The translations under genes and the position numbers were made by a program. DNA of 64,000 bases from Acanthosepion pharaonis (lineage: Eukaryota; Mollusca; Cephalopoda; Sepiida; Sepiidae): assembly GCA_903632075.3 (NCBI GenBank), contig CAHIKZ030003516.1:1-64000 (forward strand), read 5' to 3'. The notes beneath the pieces were generated by a model. It was not told where the DNA came from. It did not search any database and saw nothing but the letters and a program-made list of their open reading frames with translations. Positions 54,251 through 64,000 of the stretch are shown here, piece by piece (within the stretch, counting starts at the first letter, position 1; every line of letters starts with the position of its first letter).

Positions 54251-54423
54251 AAAGCTCTCACTAGAGTATATATGATAATTGTAAAAGTTAAAATCAAAAT
54301 CATTTTAGGTACAGTGAGCATTAATGGGTCAAGCAAAAATCATTCTTTTACTATTTTTAACTGGACACTCAATAAAACCAATTTTTTAAAAATGAATTTA
54401 CAATCTGTTTTATTTCATTATAG
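53276..54423. other. Unassigned AT-rich sequence with poly-A tracts
   Basis: Poly-A at 53451-53485 and 54211-54245. Phrases such as GTGTGACCCCTGAATTTTGG (54086) and GAGTATATATGATA (54263) resemble the MITE at 48850, so a decayed copy may span about 54030-54280. No gene. Confidence 0.35.
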
Positions 54424-54427
54424 TTCA

Positions 54428-54453
54428 CACACACACACACGTGTGTGTGTGTG
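54428..54453. repeat. Perfect (CA)n(TG)n palindrome
   Basis: Thirteen bases of CACA... are followed directly by the mirror complement, centred at 54440/54441. Confidence 0.9.
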
Positions 54454-54454
54454 C

Positions 54455-54692
54455 GAGTGTTATTACTGTTTATTATAAACAGTACACTTACTTAAATATT
54501 TGTATAAAATAATGTATAAACAATAAATATATTAAAATAATTGTCAGATTTAGTCCATTTCATAATATATGATGTCATTTGTTTAAGATACACTTCAAGC
54601 AGATATGAGCGTCCAAGAGAAATCATGGGAAATTTGTAGTTTAAAAGCAGTAAAATCGACCTTGCTAACCAGATGCTTCCTCTGTAGCTAAA
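54455..54692 (+). repeat. tRNA-type SINE family, tail joined to head (copy 3)
   Basis: In this orientation the tail (AACAGTACACTTACTTAAATAT) runs into ATTGTCAGATTTAGTCCATT and then straight into the 5' part (GATGTCATTTGTTTAAGATA, AGCAGTAAAATCGACCTTGC). In copies 1 and 2 these two parts are at opposite ends of the unit. The tRNA-like middle is absent: the unit stops at CTCTGTAGCTAAATG, where the next element begins. Confidence 0.65.
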
Positions 54693-54999
54693 TGTCATCT
54701 TCAGGGAATAATATTTCCAGAACGAAAGAGGTTTTTAAAAATATGCTATTTATTGATGGTTATATTATTTTGGAATGTGCAATATCACAACGTTCTTGTT
54801 TAAATGATTCAAGCGAGAATGTTGTTTGAATTTAGTAATGTGATAAATCCACCAATTTTTTTTGTTATATGTGTTATTCAGTTAAAGTCATTTTAACAGA
54901 AAAACATCTTTCAGTCTAGACTACATTTATATTGTCTTGGTGTTTATCTGTAAATAGAAATATTATGCCCTGAAGATGACAATTTGAAATTGTTGAAAG
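54693..54999. mobile_element. Third palindromic Penelope/hammerhead-like element
   Basis: AATGTCATCTTCAGGGAATA at 54691 is the inverted form of TATTATGCCCTGAAGATGAC at 54961. The right module has CTGAAGA (54970-54976), a 5-bp stem ACAAT/ATTGT with loop TTGAA, and GAAAG in place of GAAAC. The left arm is cut by the SINE junction. The centre (54720-54957) is AT-rich and unrecognised. Confidence 0.55.
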
Positions 55000-55423
55000 T
55001 ACTCAGCCCAGGATCATCAATTCCATATGACAACAATTCAAATATAAGGATTGTGGTATTCAAGGAATTGATAGTAAGTTAATGTCTCATTAATTCTTGT
55101 TAGCGAAGTGATTTTGCCATCAATTACATTAACATTGCTAATTAATTCTTTGTATAATTACTTCTTTATGAGATATATATATTTGTATATTTAGGCAGCA
55201 AATTCTCTTTTAGGCATGTCTGATTGAATAAAATACAGACATTATGTCTGCTATTTTTAACAAAAACTTGAGAAATGAAAATAAAAGGAATTTAAACTGG
55301 TATAGCACTTTTCTCTCATCCTTTAACATCAATACAAGGAAGGTTATTCTGGAGTATGAAGAAATTTTATCAAAAAATTAACAGACACAATGTGAGTAAT
55401 TTATTCAATCAGACACACACACA
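55000..55423. other. Unassigned sequence
   Basis: No gene or named repeat was recognised; the first 100 bp may belong to the Penelope-like element. Confidence 0.3.

Positions 55424-55477
<54 letters not shown>
55411..55477. repeat. (CA)n(TA)n microsatellite
   Basis: Simple repeat. Confidence 0.95.
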
Positions 55478-55479
<2 letters not shown>

Positions 55480-55827
55480 AAGAAATGATATACAAATCAA
55501 TATATAAGAAAAATAGTGGTTAATTGACAAAAACAAAAAGATGTTCTGTTATGTATTTCAGCCTTAGAAGGGACTTCTTTAGACTAATAATTTTATTGGG
55601 TCTATCTTTAGAGAGAGAAAGGGAGATGAGAATACAAATGTCAGTAACATTTTTACATCAACAGCACCAAACATACAGGGATGTTACCATTAGATTTTTA
55701 AAATATTGGGGGGGGGTGTAACTAGTCATTCTCATTTAGCTTTTTATTGCTCTTGCCTTCGTCACTGTTGTTTTCAGCTATCCTAAATTGTAAATCACAA
55801 TAGTTTTATCAGGAAAGGATCACTTAA
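55478..55827. other. Unassigned sequence
   Basis: Run of G at 55710-55718. No gene was recognised. Confidence 0.3.
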
Positions 55828-56143
55828 AGAATGCAGTTTTAATTAAGAGAAAGTAATTTATTAAGGCAAAAGTGTATTGAAAGTGCACTGATCTTGGAAT
55901 TTTCCATGGTAAATTTACATTCAGGATCATATGATATATCTCCTTTCCTAACAAAACTACTGCTGATACAACGTAATACCTTTAATGTATAAGTTGTTCC
56001 TCGTAACAGGCCTGACCATAATTTTGACTTAAAAAATATGGTTTTGATTAAAGGAAAAATAACTTATTAAAATAAAAAACGTATTGAAAGCATGCTAATT
56101 CTGGAATTTTATACAGTAAATTTACATTTAGAATCACACAACA
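55828..56143. repeat. Direct repeat of about 108 bp, two copies 207 bp apart
   Basis: The copies are at 55828-55935 and 56035-56143. Matching blocks include GTGTATTGAAAGTGCACTGA against CGTATTGAAAGCATGCTAAT and GGTAAATTTACATTCAGGAT against AGTAAATTTACATTTAGAAT. No coding. Confidence 0.7.
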
Positions 56144-56639
56144 TATGTTGGCATGTCTATCGGAGACAACTAATCAAATAAGCTCATATTCGGGGGTGGG
56201 GGTATATAAGGTGGGTACCATAGCCAGTGGGTGGCATCAATTTGGCTCTGAAATTGCAGTAAGTACCCAGGTACTAAAATGATGCTACCAAATTTGTTTT
56301 TTGTTATTGTTTCCATTCACCCATTTTTGCCTCCACCCTTCCGTAAAGAAAAGCTTTCCTAATTCATTTTTTATTCGATTGAATTGATTTATCTTGATTG
56401 ACAATGTATGAAAACAAAAATTTAAAATATGGAAAATTTTTGTATTTTAGTACACATGTACCAAAATATTTTTAAAATGTCAATAGACACCAGCATGGTA
56501 CTAAACTTTTTAGTCTTAGATTTTGGTACCGCTCTTCAACCCAATTATTCAGTAGTGTTTCAGGAAGCCAAAAGACACATGAATATATCAACAATGTTTT
56601 TTTTTTTCTGTTCTTATTGGTAGAGTACGGAGAAATAGG
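56144..56639. other. Unassigned sequence
   Basis: G-rich phrase GGGGGTGGGGGTATATAAGG at 56191 includes a TATATAAG box, but no downstream exon is evident. A short frame at 56429-56623 is not recognised. Confidence 0.3.
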
Positions 56640-57345
56640 AAAAGTTTGCTAGAAATAAGGAAAACATCAACTGCACGAAGAGGGAATGCATGATTGTTAG
56701 CAAAAGGATGAGCCCAAAGTGTGAATTGCAAATAGGAGGTATCAAACAATTGCAGAAATTCAAATATTTGAGAAGTGTTTTAGCAGAAAACAGAAAAGGT
56801 GACACAAAGATCTAAAGGTGTATTGGGATAACCAATGGAGCATTCCAAAAGCTAAGCAGAGTATTAAGAAATATAAAAACTTTGCTAGAAACAAGGAAAT
56901 GAGTACTAAACTGTTACATGATATTTGTCCTCCTGTATGACAGTGAGTGCTGGATATTCTCCTCAAAAATGAAGAGGAGACTTGAAGCAACAGAATTGTG
57001 GTTCTACAGAAGGATGCTGAGGATACCACAGACCGAACATGTGAGTAATGACAAAATTTTGGAGAAAATGGAAACAAAAAAGGAAACTAATATTTAACAC
57101 CAGGAAGAGAAGGGTGAGGTTTCTAGAGCATATAATGAGGAAGTAAGGCTTGGAAAATCTGATACTCACAAGACAGAGGGACATAGGAAGACAACGTATC
57201 ACATACTTAATGAACCTGAGTAAACGGATGGCAGAACAGGGTTTGGGAGAATTGATAAAATTTATTAAGAGCTATAAAGTATAGCAAGTTGTGGAAAGCC
57301 ATGATTGCCTACAAGAGGCTCGGTAAATAAAGAAGAGTGGTAGAG
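56640..57345 (+). pseudogene. RTE/BovB-like LINE, after reverse transcriptase to 3' end
   Basis: Frames read CTKREcMIVSKRMSPKCELQ-like sequence, QLQKFKYLRSVLAENRKGDT, GAFQKLSRVLRNIKTLLETR, SECWIFSSKMKRRLEATELW, RRMLRIPQTEHVSNDKILEK and SKRMAEQGLGELIKFIKSYK, in the family order, with three or four stops. The 3' end is GTTGTGGAAAGCCATGATTG. It is the best preserved RTE-like tail in the window. The YADD box is missing because of 5' truncation. Confidence 0.85.
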
Positions 57346-58183
57346 TTCGGTGAGGTTGGAGATCAAATCAGAAGAGTGGTTTTCTTTTCTGAATTGAAGT
57401 TGTTGGTATAATTATCAAAATAACTTTCAAAATTCTCAAATGTATTTTTTAACTACTGTCTTACAGTTAAAGTCAGTAGAGGACAAGCCAAGTTGTCAGC
57501 TGCCCTGATGGCAGGTGGGTCACTTAATAGAGTGAGCTTCCTATATCAAATAAAAATGCAATAAAGAAACAAACACAGACAACTATTTTAGTAATAAAAA
57601 TGAATAAGAACGTTATAAAGTTGTTTGCATACTGTCAGTTAAGTCTAGTGTGAGAGGACATTTTTAAATCTAAAGATCATAGAGACAAGGTTAAGAAATT
57701 CCCTGTCATACATTTTGCTATCCATTAAAAAGAAACTGTTAGATGAATTGGAAGTAGAAGCATTTATTTTCACAATCATCAAGTGAATACAAATGATTGC
57801 TCTTAATATAGTGAACTGCATTCAATGTTCTATTGAACTATCAGATAATGTGTAAATTGTGCGATAAACTATTTAAAATATCAATCAAATACTTAAAATT
57901 AAAAAATAAAATAAAAAAATTCAATTATAACATTCTGCTAGTAACATGTACAATGTAATTACTAAGAAATACAGAGTTTTTCCACAAAAGTTTTAGTTGT
58001 AGCCTTTTCTCCAGGTGTATTTTTTTTTAAATTTTATTTATTATGAAAATTAAATGATAGCATTGTAGTTGTGGGTGGTCCCTCTTTGTCTCCGAGCAAC
58101 CAATATTTTTCAACCTAGTTTATCACTGGCTACAGTTAACAGTGTTTATCTTCTTATCCATAAGACTTGTGCAATGGTGGAAG

Positions 58184-58187
<4 letters not shown>
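57346..58187. other. Unassigned AT-rich sequence
   Basis: No gene or named repeat was recognised. Confidence 0.35.

Positions 58188-58237
<50 letters not shown>
58188..58237. repeat. (TA)n microsatellite
   Basis: Simple repeat. Confidence 0.95.
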
Positions 58238-58239
<2 letters not shown>

Positions 58240-58722
58240 CAATGAAGCATTCATACAAAAAGTAAATTAGTAAAGTTAATAATATAAAAATGGCGAAATC
58301 CCTTGGCTAACTAAATTTTAAAGATGCATTAATCCACTAATCACTTGATGAATGTTATGAGCCTTGTTTTTTAAAATTATAAGCTGTATTATCTTTTCTC
58401 GTTCTATTACAGAATTTAGGAAATAATGGACCTGACATGTTGGCAGGAGCTGGAATTCAGAGTTATTATACACGACTAGAGGGCTCAGTTGGCGTGAGTG
58501 AAGAGATATGAATTCCTGTCTTTTCATCAGGTTTCAGAGAAAAGTGAACCAACAGCCTCGCCAGAAATTTGAATTTGGCCTGCCAATTCTATTTTCCCCC
58601 ATGCCAATAACTGATAAAGGTTATCATCCTGCCAGACACACACACAGAGGAGATAACAGAAGAAATAGTAAACATCTTAATCTGATAAATATTAAATATA
58701 GGAGAGGTGTGCAGATGTAATT
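58238..58722. other. Unassigned sequence with a 70-codon frame
   Basis: The plus-strand frame 58508-58720 has ordinary composition (FEFGLPILFSPMPITDKGYH) but no recognised family. It lies just before a Penelope-like module and may be old retroelement sequence. Confidence 0.25.
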
Positions 58723-58815
58723 ATATTTTTATTATAAGAGATTATAATAAAAACATTTTAAATTACTACACAAAAATTTTCATGTTTCAATACTATGACA
58801 GCACATCTTCAGGAG
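58723..58815 (-). mobile_element. Penelope/hammerhead-like end, minus strand
   Basis: On the minus strand CTGAAGA (58812-58806) and GAAAC (58788-58784) flank a 17-base loop with only a weak stem. A small hairpin (TTTTTATTATAA with TTATAATAAAAA) lies at 58728-58754. No inverted partner was found. Confidence 0.4.
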
Positions 58816-59337
58816 ATGGTTGATAACTGGTGATAAAATGATTTTTTAGAGAAATTTCAAACAACTTGTTACCTCTTTTCCAAAAGTTAAAGGTGGGGGG
58901 CATAAGGTCAGAATTAAAAATATACTTGTGGGTATGTCTTGATTAACCTATTAAATGTCAGATCTACACTAAACAGAAAAATATGGTCCAGAGGGTGGAG
59001 ATGGGTGAGTTATTTTTTCATGTCAGGATAAACTGGCACAATAGACATGGTATCATTGACGATTGAGGAGATATATTTATCCCTGCCATATTCTCTGCAA
59101 TCGTCAATGATGCCAGTATCACTTGTTATAGCAGACAATTCCAGAAAATGCTTCTGTTTAGATTTATTATGACTACAGTTGGCCATTGTGCTGCCTACAG
59201 CAGGTAGTAATGCCATCAATGAGAATAGTCTCAGTATACATGTAACAACATAGACTGAGGATGTCGAGTGTCTCCACAATTTTAGAAATGAAATATCCTG
59301 TCAGTGAGAGTGTGCGTATGAGATTTTATACAGTTAT
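58816..59337. other. Unassigned sequence with a 14-bp inverted repeat
   Basis: ATCATTGACGATTG (59052-59065) and CAATCGTCAATGAT (59098-59111) form a perfect hairpin with a 32-base loop. The minus-strand frame over it (59010-59279) is not recognised. Confidence 0.45.
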
Positions 59338-59910
59338 GGTCAACCCTAAATTAAAAAAAAAAAAAAAAAAAAAGATATAATTAAATAGGTGTTACGCCCA
59401 TTAGGGATTTTAGTATCGCCACGATTAGAGGAGTTTGTCAGGGCTTCCACAAAATCATGGCAACTAGGTTATAATAGATATGGGTTTGACATGCAAACCA
59501 ACTACAAACATCTCGGCTATCAAAAACTATACAACAGGATTCAGACGTTCTGTTAGAAACATTTGATTTGCCTCCACAGAATTCACAAGCTACACAGAAC
59601 AGGGAACCAAGAGTTCAAGGAATGAGCATTAGGAAGTTGGTTCATATTTGGTGTTCAGCTAAGCATCTCCAAGTGAACCCACAACAAAAATTATATCAGC
59701 AGAAAAAAAAAAAGGGTGGAAGGATTATGATCAACCCTAAGAAGAAAAAAAATTAGATGGGAGTTACACCCCTTAGGAATTTTGGAATCTCCAGGATTAG
59801 GAGTTTGATGTTTCCACAAAAGACACTGTGACTAGTTCATAGCAGATTTACATTTCATCCCAAATCTGTTATGACCTAGTTGCCATGTTTTTATGGAACT
59901 CCTCACCATC
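59338..59910. mobile_element. Direct-repeat and hairpin element
   Basis: Copies at about 59338-59490 and 59728-59860 share GGTCAACCCTAA/GATCAACCCTAA, GTTACGCCCATTAGGGATTT/GTTACACCCCTTAGGAATTT and GGAGTTTG. The second copy is followed by its own inverse (AAATCTGTTATGACCTAGTT with CCATGTTTTTATGGAACTCC), making a hairpin at about 59805-59908. Probably a palindromic MITE with one arm duplicated. Confidence 0.55.
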
Positions 59911-59919
59911 AAGACCTCT

Positions 59920-60250
59920 GAGAGATTGAAGGTTTTCAGGAGCATTGAACCACCTCTTAAGTGCTATTGTTCCCCAGTTCACTGACCCAAGATAGTAGCA
60001 CCTGTTAGGGACCCAAAAATAGACAAATGGTGAAGCCTCAAATAAAAATACACAGGTAAATTTTTATAATAAAATAACACTAAAAACTATAACAATACAT
60101 TTTTATAGTAAAATTACCAGAAATACATTTTTGTAAAAGATTATTGAAAAATATCTATAGTTCAAGGCACAAAATTGCATTTAAAATATTTAGATTTCCA
60201 CGTTAAATAACCCATAGAGGTGTTGGTAATCCACTAAATAAAAACAATGA
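59920..60250 (+). repeat. Dispersed SINE-like element (TACCAGC family)
   Basis: Blocks in order: CCACCTCTTAAGTGCTATTG, GTAGCACCTGTTAGGGACCC, AAAATTACCAGAAATACATT, then CACGTTAAATAACCCATAGA and GGTGTTGGTAATCC with an A-rich end. It matches 26735-27085 throughout. Confidence 0.7.
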
Positions 60251-60705
60251 ACAAGACTCCGAATTCTGGAGATTTCAAAAGCCCTGACTGGTCAGTTTTC
60301 AATCAGCACCTGAAGATTGCATTGTGCATGAAAAGAAAAGAAAACCATGCCAGTTAAAAAAAAAAAGTAAAAATTCATGCCTGATTAGTTAGTAGAACAA
60401 TGAAACTAAATTGCACATCAAATGTAGGTATATGTACATATGTGTATGTATAGAGAGAGGTATATATATGTAATGGTTCAAGGTTAGAACCAAGGAAGAA
60501 CACGAACACAAGAGTAGAATAACAAAGATATATTACAACAGAAATATAGTACAAGAAGTTGAAGGTGTTAGTAATGACTGTCCGTCTGGTTTAGAGTGAA
60601 CTAATATTGTCTCGACTCGTTACACCATTCATTCATTATACCTCTTGAGAGGCGCAGTATTTATAGTGTCAGGAAGAGTCCATTATCGTTATAGGTAAGT
60701 TCCTA

Positions 60706-60707
<2 letters not shown>
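60251..60707. other. Unassigned sequence
   Basis: No gene or named repeat was recognised. Confidence 0.3.
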
Positions 60708-60765
<58 letters not shown>

Positions 60766-60770
60766 CATAC
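60708..60770. repeat. (TA)n microsatellite
   Basis: Simple repeat ending in ATACATACATAC. Confidence 0.95.
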
Positions 60771-63214
60771 AAAAAAAATATTAAGCACCATATTTCTGCC
60801 ATAATTCCTGAAAAACACGTAAAATTTATAATAACAGGAAATGAAAGACTAGCGATGACCAATATAGTGTATCAATTTCAATGCCCAATACAAGACTGTG
60901 TTTCTTGTATTGAATCACAAACCTACATTGGACACTATCACTTCCTTGAGTAGACGTCTTATGTGTCACTTATCTGACTATAGTGCCATAAAAAAAAGTT
61001 TATTAATCCATAATCTACAAGAACTGTTAAGGAAAATTCTGATAAAGTGTATCTGTTAGAGTAGTGATTAGTAATACAGAGATGTTCAGTGCGTGATCTC
61101 TCATTTTCTTTATGCATATATTCCTCTACTTAACAAGCCTCAAAGGAAGGCTAATAGAATTTACGTTTCATTGGAGTTTATCCTGATACTCCCACAGGCG
61201 TCTTCTTACCTAATATGTAAATTGGTTTAGTGTATGTGTGCAAAGATTATGTGGAAGTGTGACAACAAATAAATGTTTTATTATTTTTTATTATTTATCA
61301 GAACATCCAAGACTTTTTAAATGTGGTCCAGTTCCATCAGCATTTACCCTTTCAGGTGACACCCTCTAGAGGTATTGCCTTTCAGGTTTGAGCATTTTCA
61401 AAATTTATATCTCCGAGGGGTTGGTCTTATATCCTGACCAACTTAGAAGTTCTTGCTTAATGAAGATAACTAATTTGCATATTCAGCTAATTTCTTAAAA
61501 TATCTACTTTGTTATTCATTTCCAATCTGGTTGTTTGTAATCTTTATAAAAGACAGATTTTATAATTAAATTGCTTAGTTATTCAACTTTTTTTTTTATC
61601 TGAAAGCTGTAATGATCTTAGAATTTAGATCACAGCTTCAGAGAACAGCAGGCGTAAGAAATATTGACATTTCAAATAGTATATTTTAGAAATCTAAAAC
61701 ATTATATACCATTTATGACATCAGCAATAGCCAAATGCTTGAATATTATTAATTATGACAATTTTACCAGAATTATTTTCTGCTAAATTTAAATGACTAC
61801 ATAACTCAGAGTAAAGGAAAAGGCAGTTAGCCTGTGTAATATCAGCTAATCTCAAGTGCCAAATAAACATTCTCTACCCACTTGTTAAGTTTATTAGGCT
61901 CCTCTTTCAGCTTATCAAAAGTACTTGAGTTAACAAGACAAAGAAAATTATGAAAATATTTTCAATTTCATTAACACATTTTAGGATGTTATTTTGAGAC
62001 ATTGTTTGCTATGTTTTATTTATTTTGTGGCCATTGATGACCATTTAGTTATACTGTAACACTGGCAAGACATTAAGGAAATACTTTGGATGTAATACTA
62101 TGGACACTCACATAGAAAAAGGGAAATTTGTTTTTATCTTGATTTCAACAGTTTCTATTTATTAGCCAGTAGATGGATCTGTTTTTTTTTTAAGTCAAGT
62201 TTTCTCGGCAACATCCATTTTGATGTAAGGGGAACAGGGAAAGTAAAGGAGTGTCTGAGAGGTTTTTGGAGGTCAAGTGACAACAAAATCAAGAAATAGG
62301 ATATATCCGGGTATTAGTCTATATTAACAATCACACTTTGGATGGAAGTTCTGTTATGGTCTGCCCTTGATGGGAGACAGAACTTGCCTGCTGCATACAT
62401 CTAATGACATCCATTTGTACTGCCAATCACACTTTGGGATGAGTAGATGGGTGAGAAGCTAGTAGGGAGAAGGGATCCACGCGGGCCAGCAGACAAAGCA
62501 TCTATATATATTAAGGGAAACAGGACTTGTTTTCATTTTTCGAAGTGGTGTTTGTCTTTCATCTTGTTACCTTGTGAGTGTGCAGCAGACCCTTTCCCAG
62601 CTTTCAGTACACACCAAGAAGAGTGCAGATCAAAATGTAATGTGGGGTAATCATAAGCTGGCTGGTGGAAAACATGGGCAAGGATCATATTATATGTTTG
62701 TAAAAGCATTTTACTTAAAAGACATTGTCATTTATTTTTAAATTTAGTGTAATTTATTAGCAGTAAGGATTTTTATCTTTTTAATAAATTTACTGTTGTT
62801 ATTAAAACTATAACTAAAGAAATATAAACTCTTGAAGTTGTTTCGTTATGTAATTATAAATTTTTTGGCATTAATTTTAGCTATAAAGTTGACTATTTCT
62901 CTTTTCTGGGTAGTTCAATCCCATATTATACTCTTCCCTGTTCAAATCCTGCTTCTCTGCCTTTTTAGTTTTATTTTTTTAAGTCTCATTATAATTTGGA
63001 AAATATTTTTTTTAACCACTTCAGCCCATTTATTGACCTCCCTCCCCTTTTATTAGTTTCTTATTTTTTCCAACTCCCCATTTATTAGAAACCTCCACTT
63101 TTATTTGCCACCCAAGAGTATCATTGCTCGTTTTAAAATTAAATCAAAAGTGCTTTATTCTAGGTAAGAAGATACTTTCCACACGTTCATTTTTAAATAG
63201 ATTTTTCGACGATT
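60771..63214. other. Unassigned sequence
   Basis: The phrase CAATCACACTTTGG occurs twice (62330 and 62427), about 97 bp apart. The frame at 62447-62650 is of ordinary composition (GEKLVGRRDPRGPADKASIY) but unrecognised. Elsewhere AT-rich with nothing recognised. Confidence 0.3.
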
Positions 63215-63830
63215 TGAAATAAATGTGTAAAATAGATTCAACAGAATCTATCTTACACCTTTACTTTCTTACACCTCTATTTGTTCACACATTGACTATT
63301 GCTGTCATATCTGGCCAGGTGCTTCTGTTATGTATCCAGAGATTCTAAATAGAATACAAAGAAAAATCTGCAATGTTATTCATCCTGACCAAGCATCTCA
63401 GCTTCAGTCACTTTCTCACTACCATAACGTAACTTCTATGTCTTTTCTATAAATACCTTCATGTTAATTATTCGGATGAACTTTCTTCTATGGTACCTAG
63501 ACTTTATGAATTTAAGTGCAGTACTAGATTGGCAGCATGTCTCATCATTTTACAGTTGAAGTGGTTAGATGTAACCGTAAGTTCTATGTTAACAGTTTCT
63601 TCTCTCACACTTCTCACTTGTGAAACTCTTCTGGCTTTCTGCTTTCCAGTCAATTTTGATGTTCAAAAAATTTAATGCAATGTCAGTCATTATCTTCCGT
63701 CTTCTTAATTTTTGTTCATTTATAATTCTCTCTTCTTAATAAGGTTTTATTTTTCTCATATTCATTCACACTCAGTAACCCCTTCCCTCTTACGATTTTA
63801 TTGCTTTGCTTGTGATAAAATGACAAAAGA
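63215..63830 (+). pseudogene. CR1/Jockey-like LINE, C-terminal region
   Basis: Nucleotides match 37835-38440 and 23840-24110. Frames show DYCCHIWPGASVMYPEIL-like, NRIQRKICNVIHPDQASQLQ, LQSLSHYHN and NSFFSHTSHL-like blocks in order, with several frameshifts. A decayed member of the same subfamily. Confidence 0.8.
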
Positions 63831-64000
63831 AAAAAATCTTAACCACTGATTTTCAGTTAATTTAGGTTAACATTTTGTTGGCGTCTGAAAGCACAAATCA
63901 AATAAACTTAAGTGGGAGTTGTACAATAAATCTATTAAAAATGTTGCCCATAAAACTCAAGAAACAAAAAAGAAAAGTTTCAGGTAATATTTACAGGACT

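Overview
This is an AT-rich, repeat-dense stretch of an animal nuclear genome. No gene with a complete reading frame is visible. Dozens of (TA)n arrays, several (CA)n, (GA)n and poly-A tracts, and layers of decayed transposons fill it. The mix of repeats suggests a mollusc, most likely a cephalopod of octopus type: SINEs with a shared central domain and tRNA- or 5S-rRNA-derived heads, RTE/BovB-like and CR1/Jockey-like LINE tails, hAT and mariner remnants, and Penelope/hammerhead-like modules. That assignment is an inference from family resemblance; no database search was possible.

Layout. 0-1.4 kb: an old SINE-like element and three tandem arrays (32-, 30- and 29-bp units). 2.3-4.7 kb: 5S-derived SINEs and a broken mariner whose 3' end is repeated four times. 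5.1-5.7 kb: a Penelope-like remnant with a tRNA-like piece. 7.9-9.5 kb: a hAT transposase pseudogene. 11.8-14.9 kb: RTE-like LINE scraps and TA arrays. 15.0-15.7 kb: a MITE with very long inverted ends, with a second copy at 43.4-44.2 kb. 16.6-22.1 kb: a CR1-like LINE tail, a 138-bp MITE, two SINEs, an A/C-only tract and an interrupted RTE-like LINE. 24.6-25.0 kb: a 400-bp TA array, followed by a small CpG-rich patch. 26-28 kb: SINEs and a cluster of small inverted-end elements. 30.4-32.0 kb: a non-autonomous mariner, then a LINE with a 5S-SINE nested inside. 34-38.4 kb: LINE tails, a tRNA-type SINE, and a tRNA-like unit followed by a hammerhead core. 40-43.2 kb: two palindromic Penelope/hammerhead-like elements and a tRNA-type SINE. 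45.7-46.7 kb: a Helitron-like element and a large palindrome. 47.5-53.3 kb: a run of same-strand CR1-like LINE tails with MITEs between. 54-57.3 kb: a SINE with a tail-to-head junction, a third palindromic hammerhead-like element and an RTE-like LINE tail. 58.7-60.3 kb: more repeats. 63.2-63.8 kb: a last LINE tail.

Possible host sequence is limited to two tiny candidate first coding exons on the minus strand (28.16 kb and 38.68 kb). They resemble each other and end in the same phase at good splice donors. If real, most of the window is upstream or intronic sequence of one minus-strand gene whose other exons lie to the left of the window.

The elements show interdependence rather than pathways. 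SINEs carry RNA polymerase III-like heads but no protein, so they would rely on LINE enzymes. Small inverted-end elements would rely on transposases from elsewhere. The hammerhead-like modules would act in RNA by self-cleavage.
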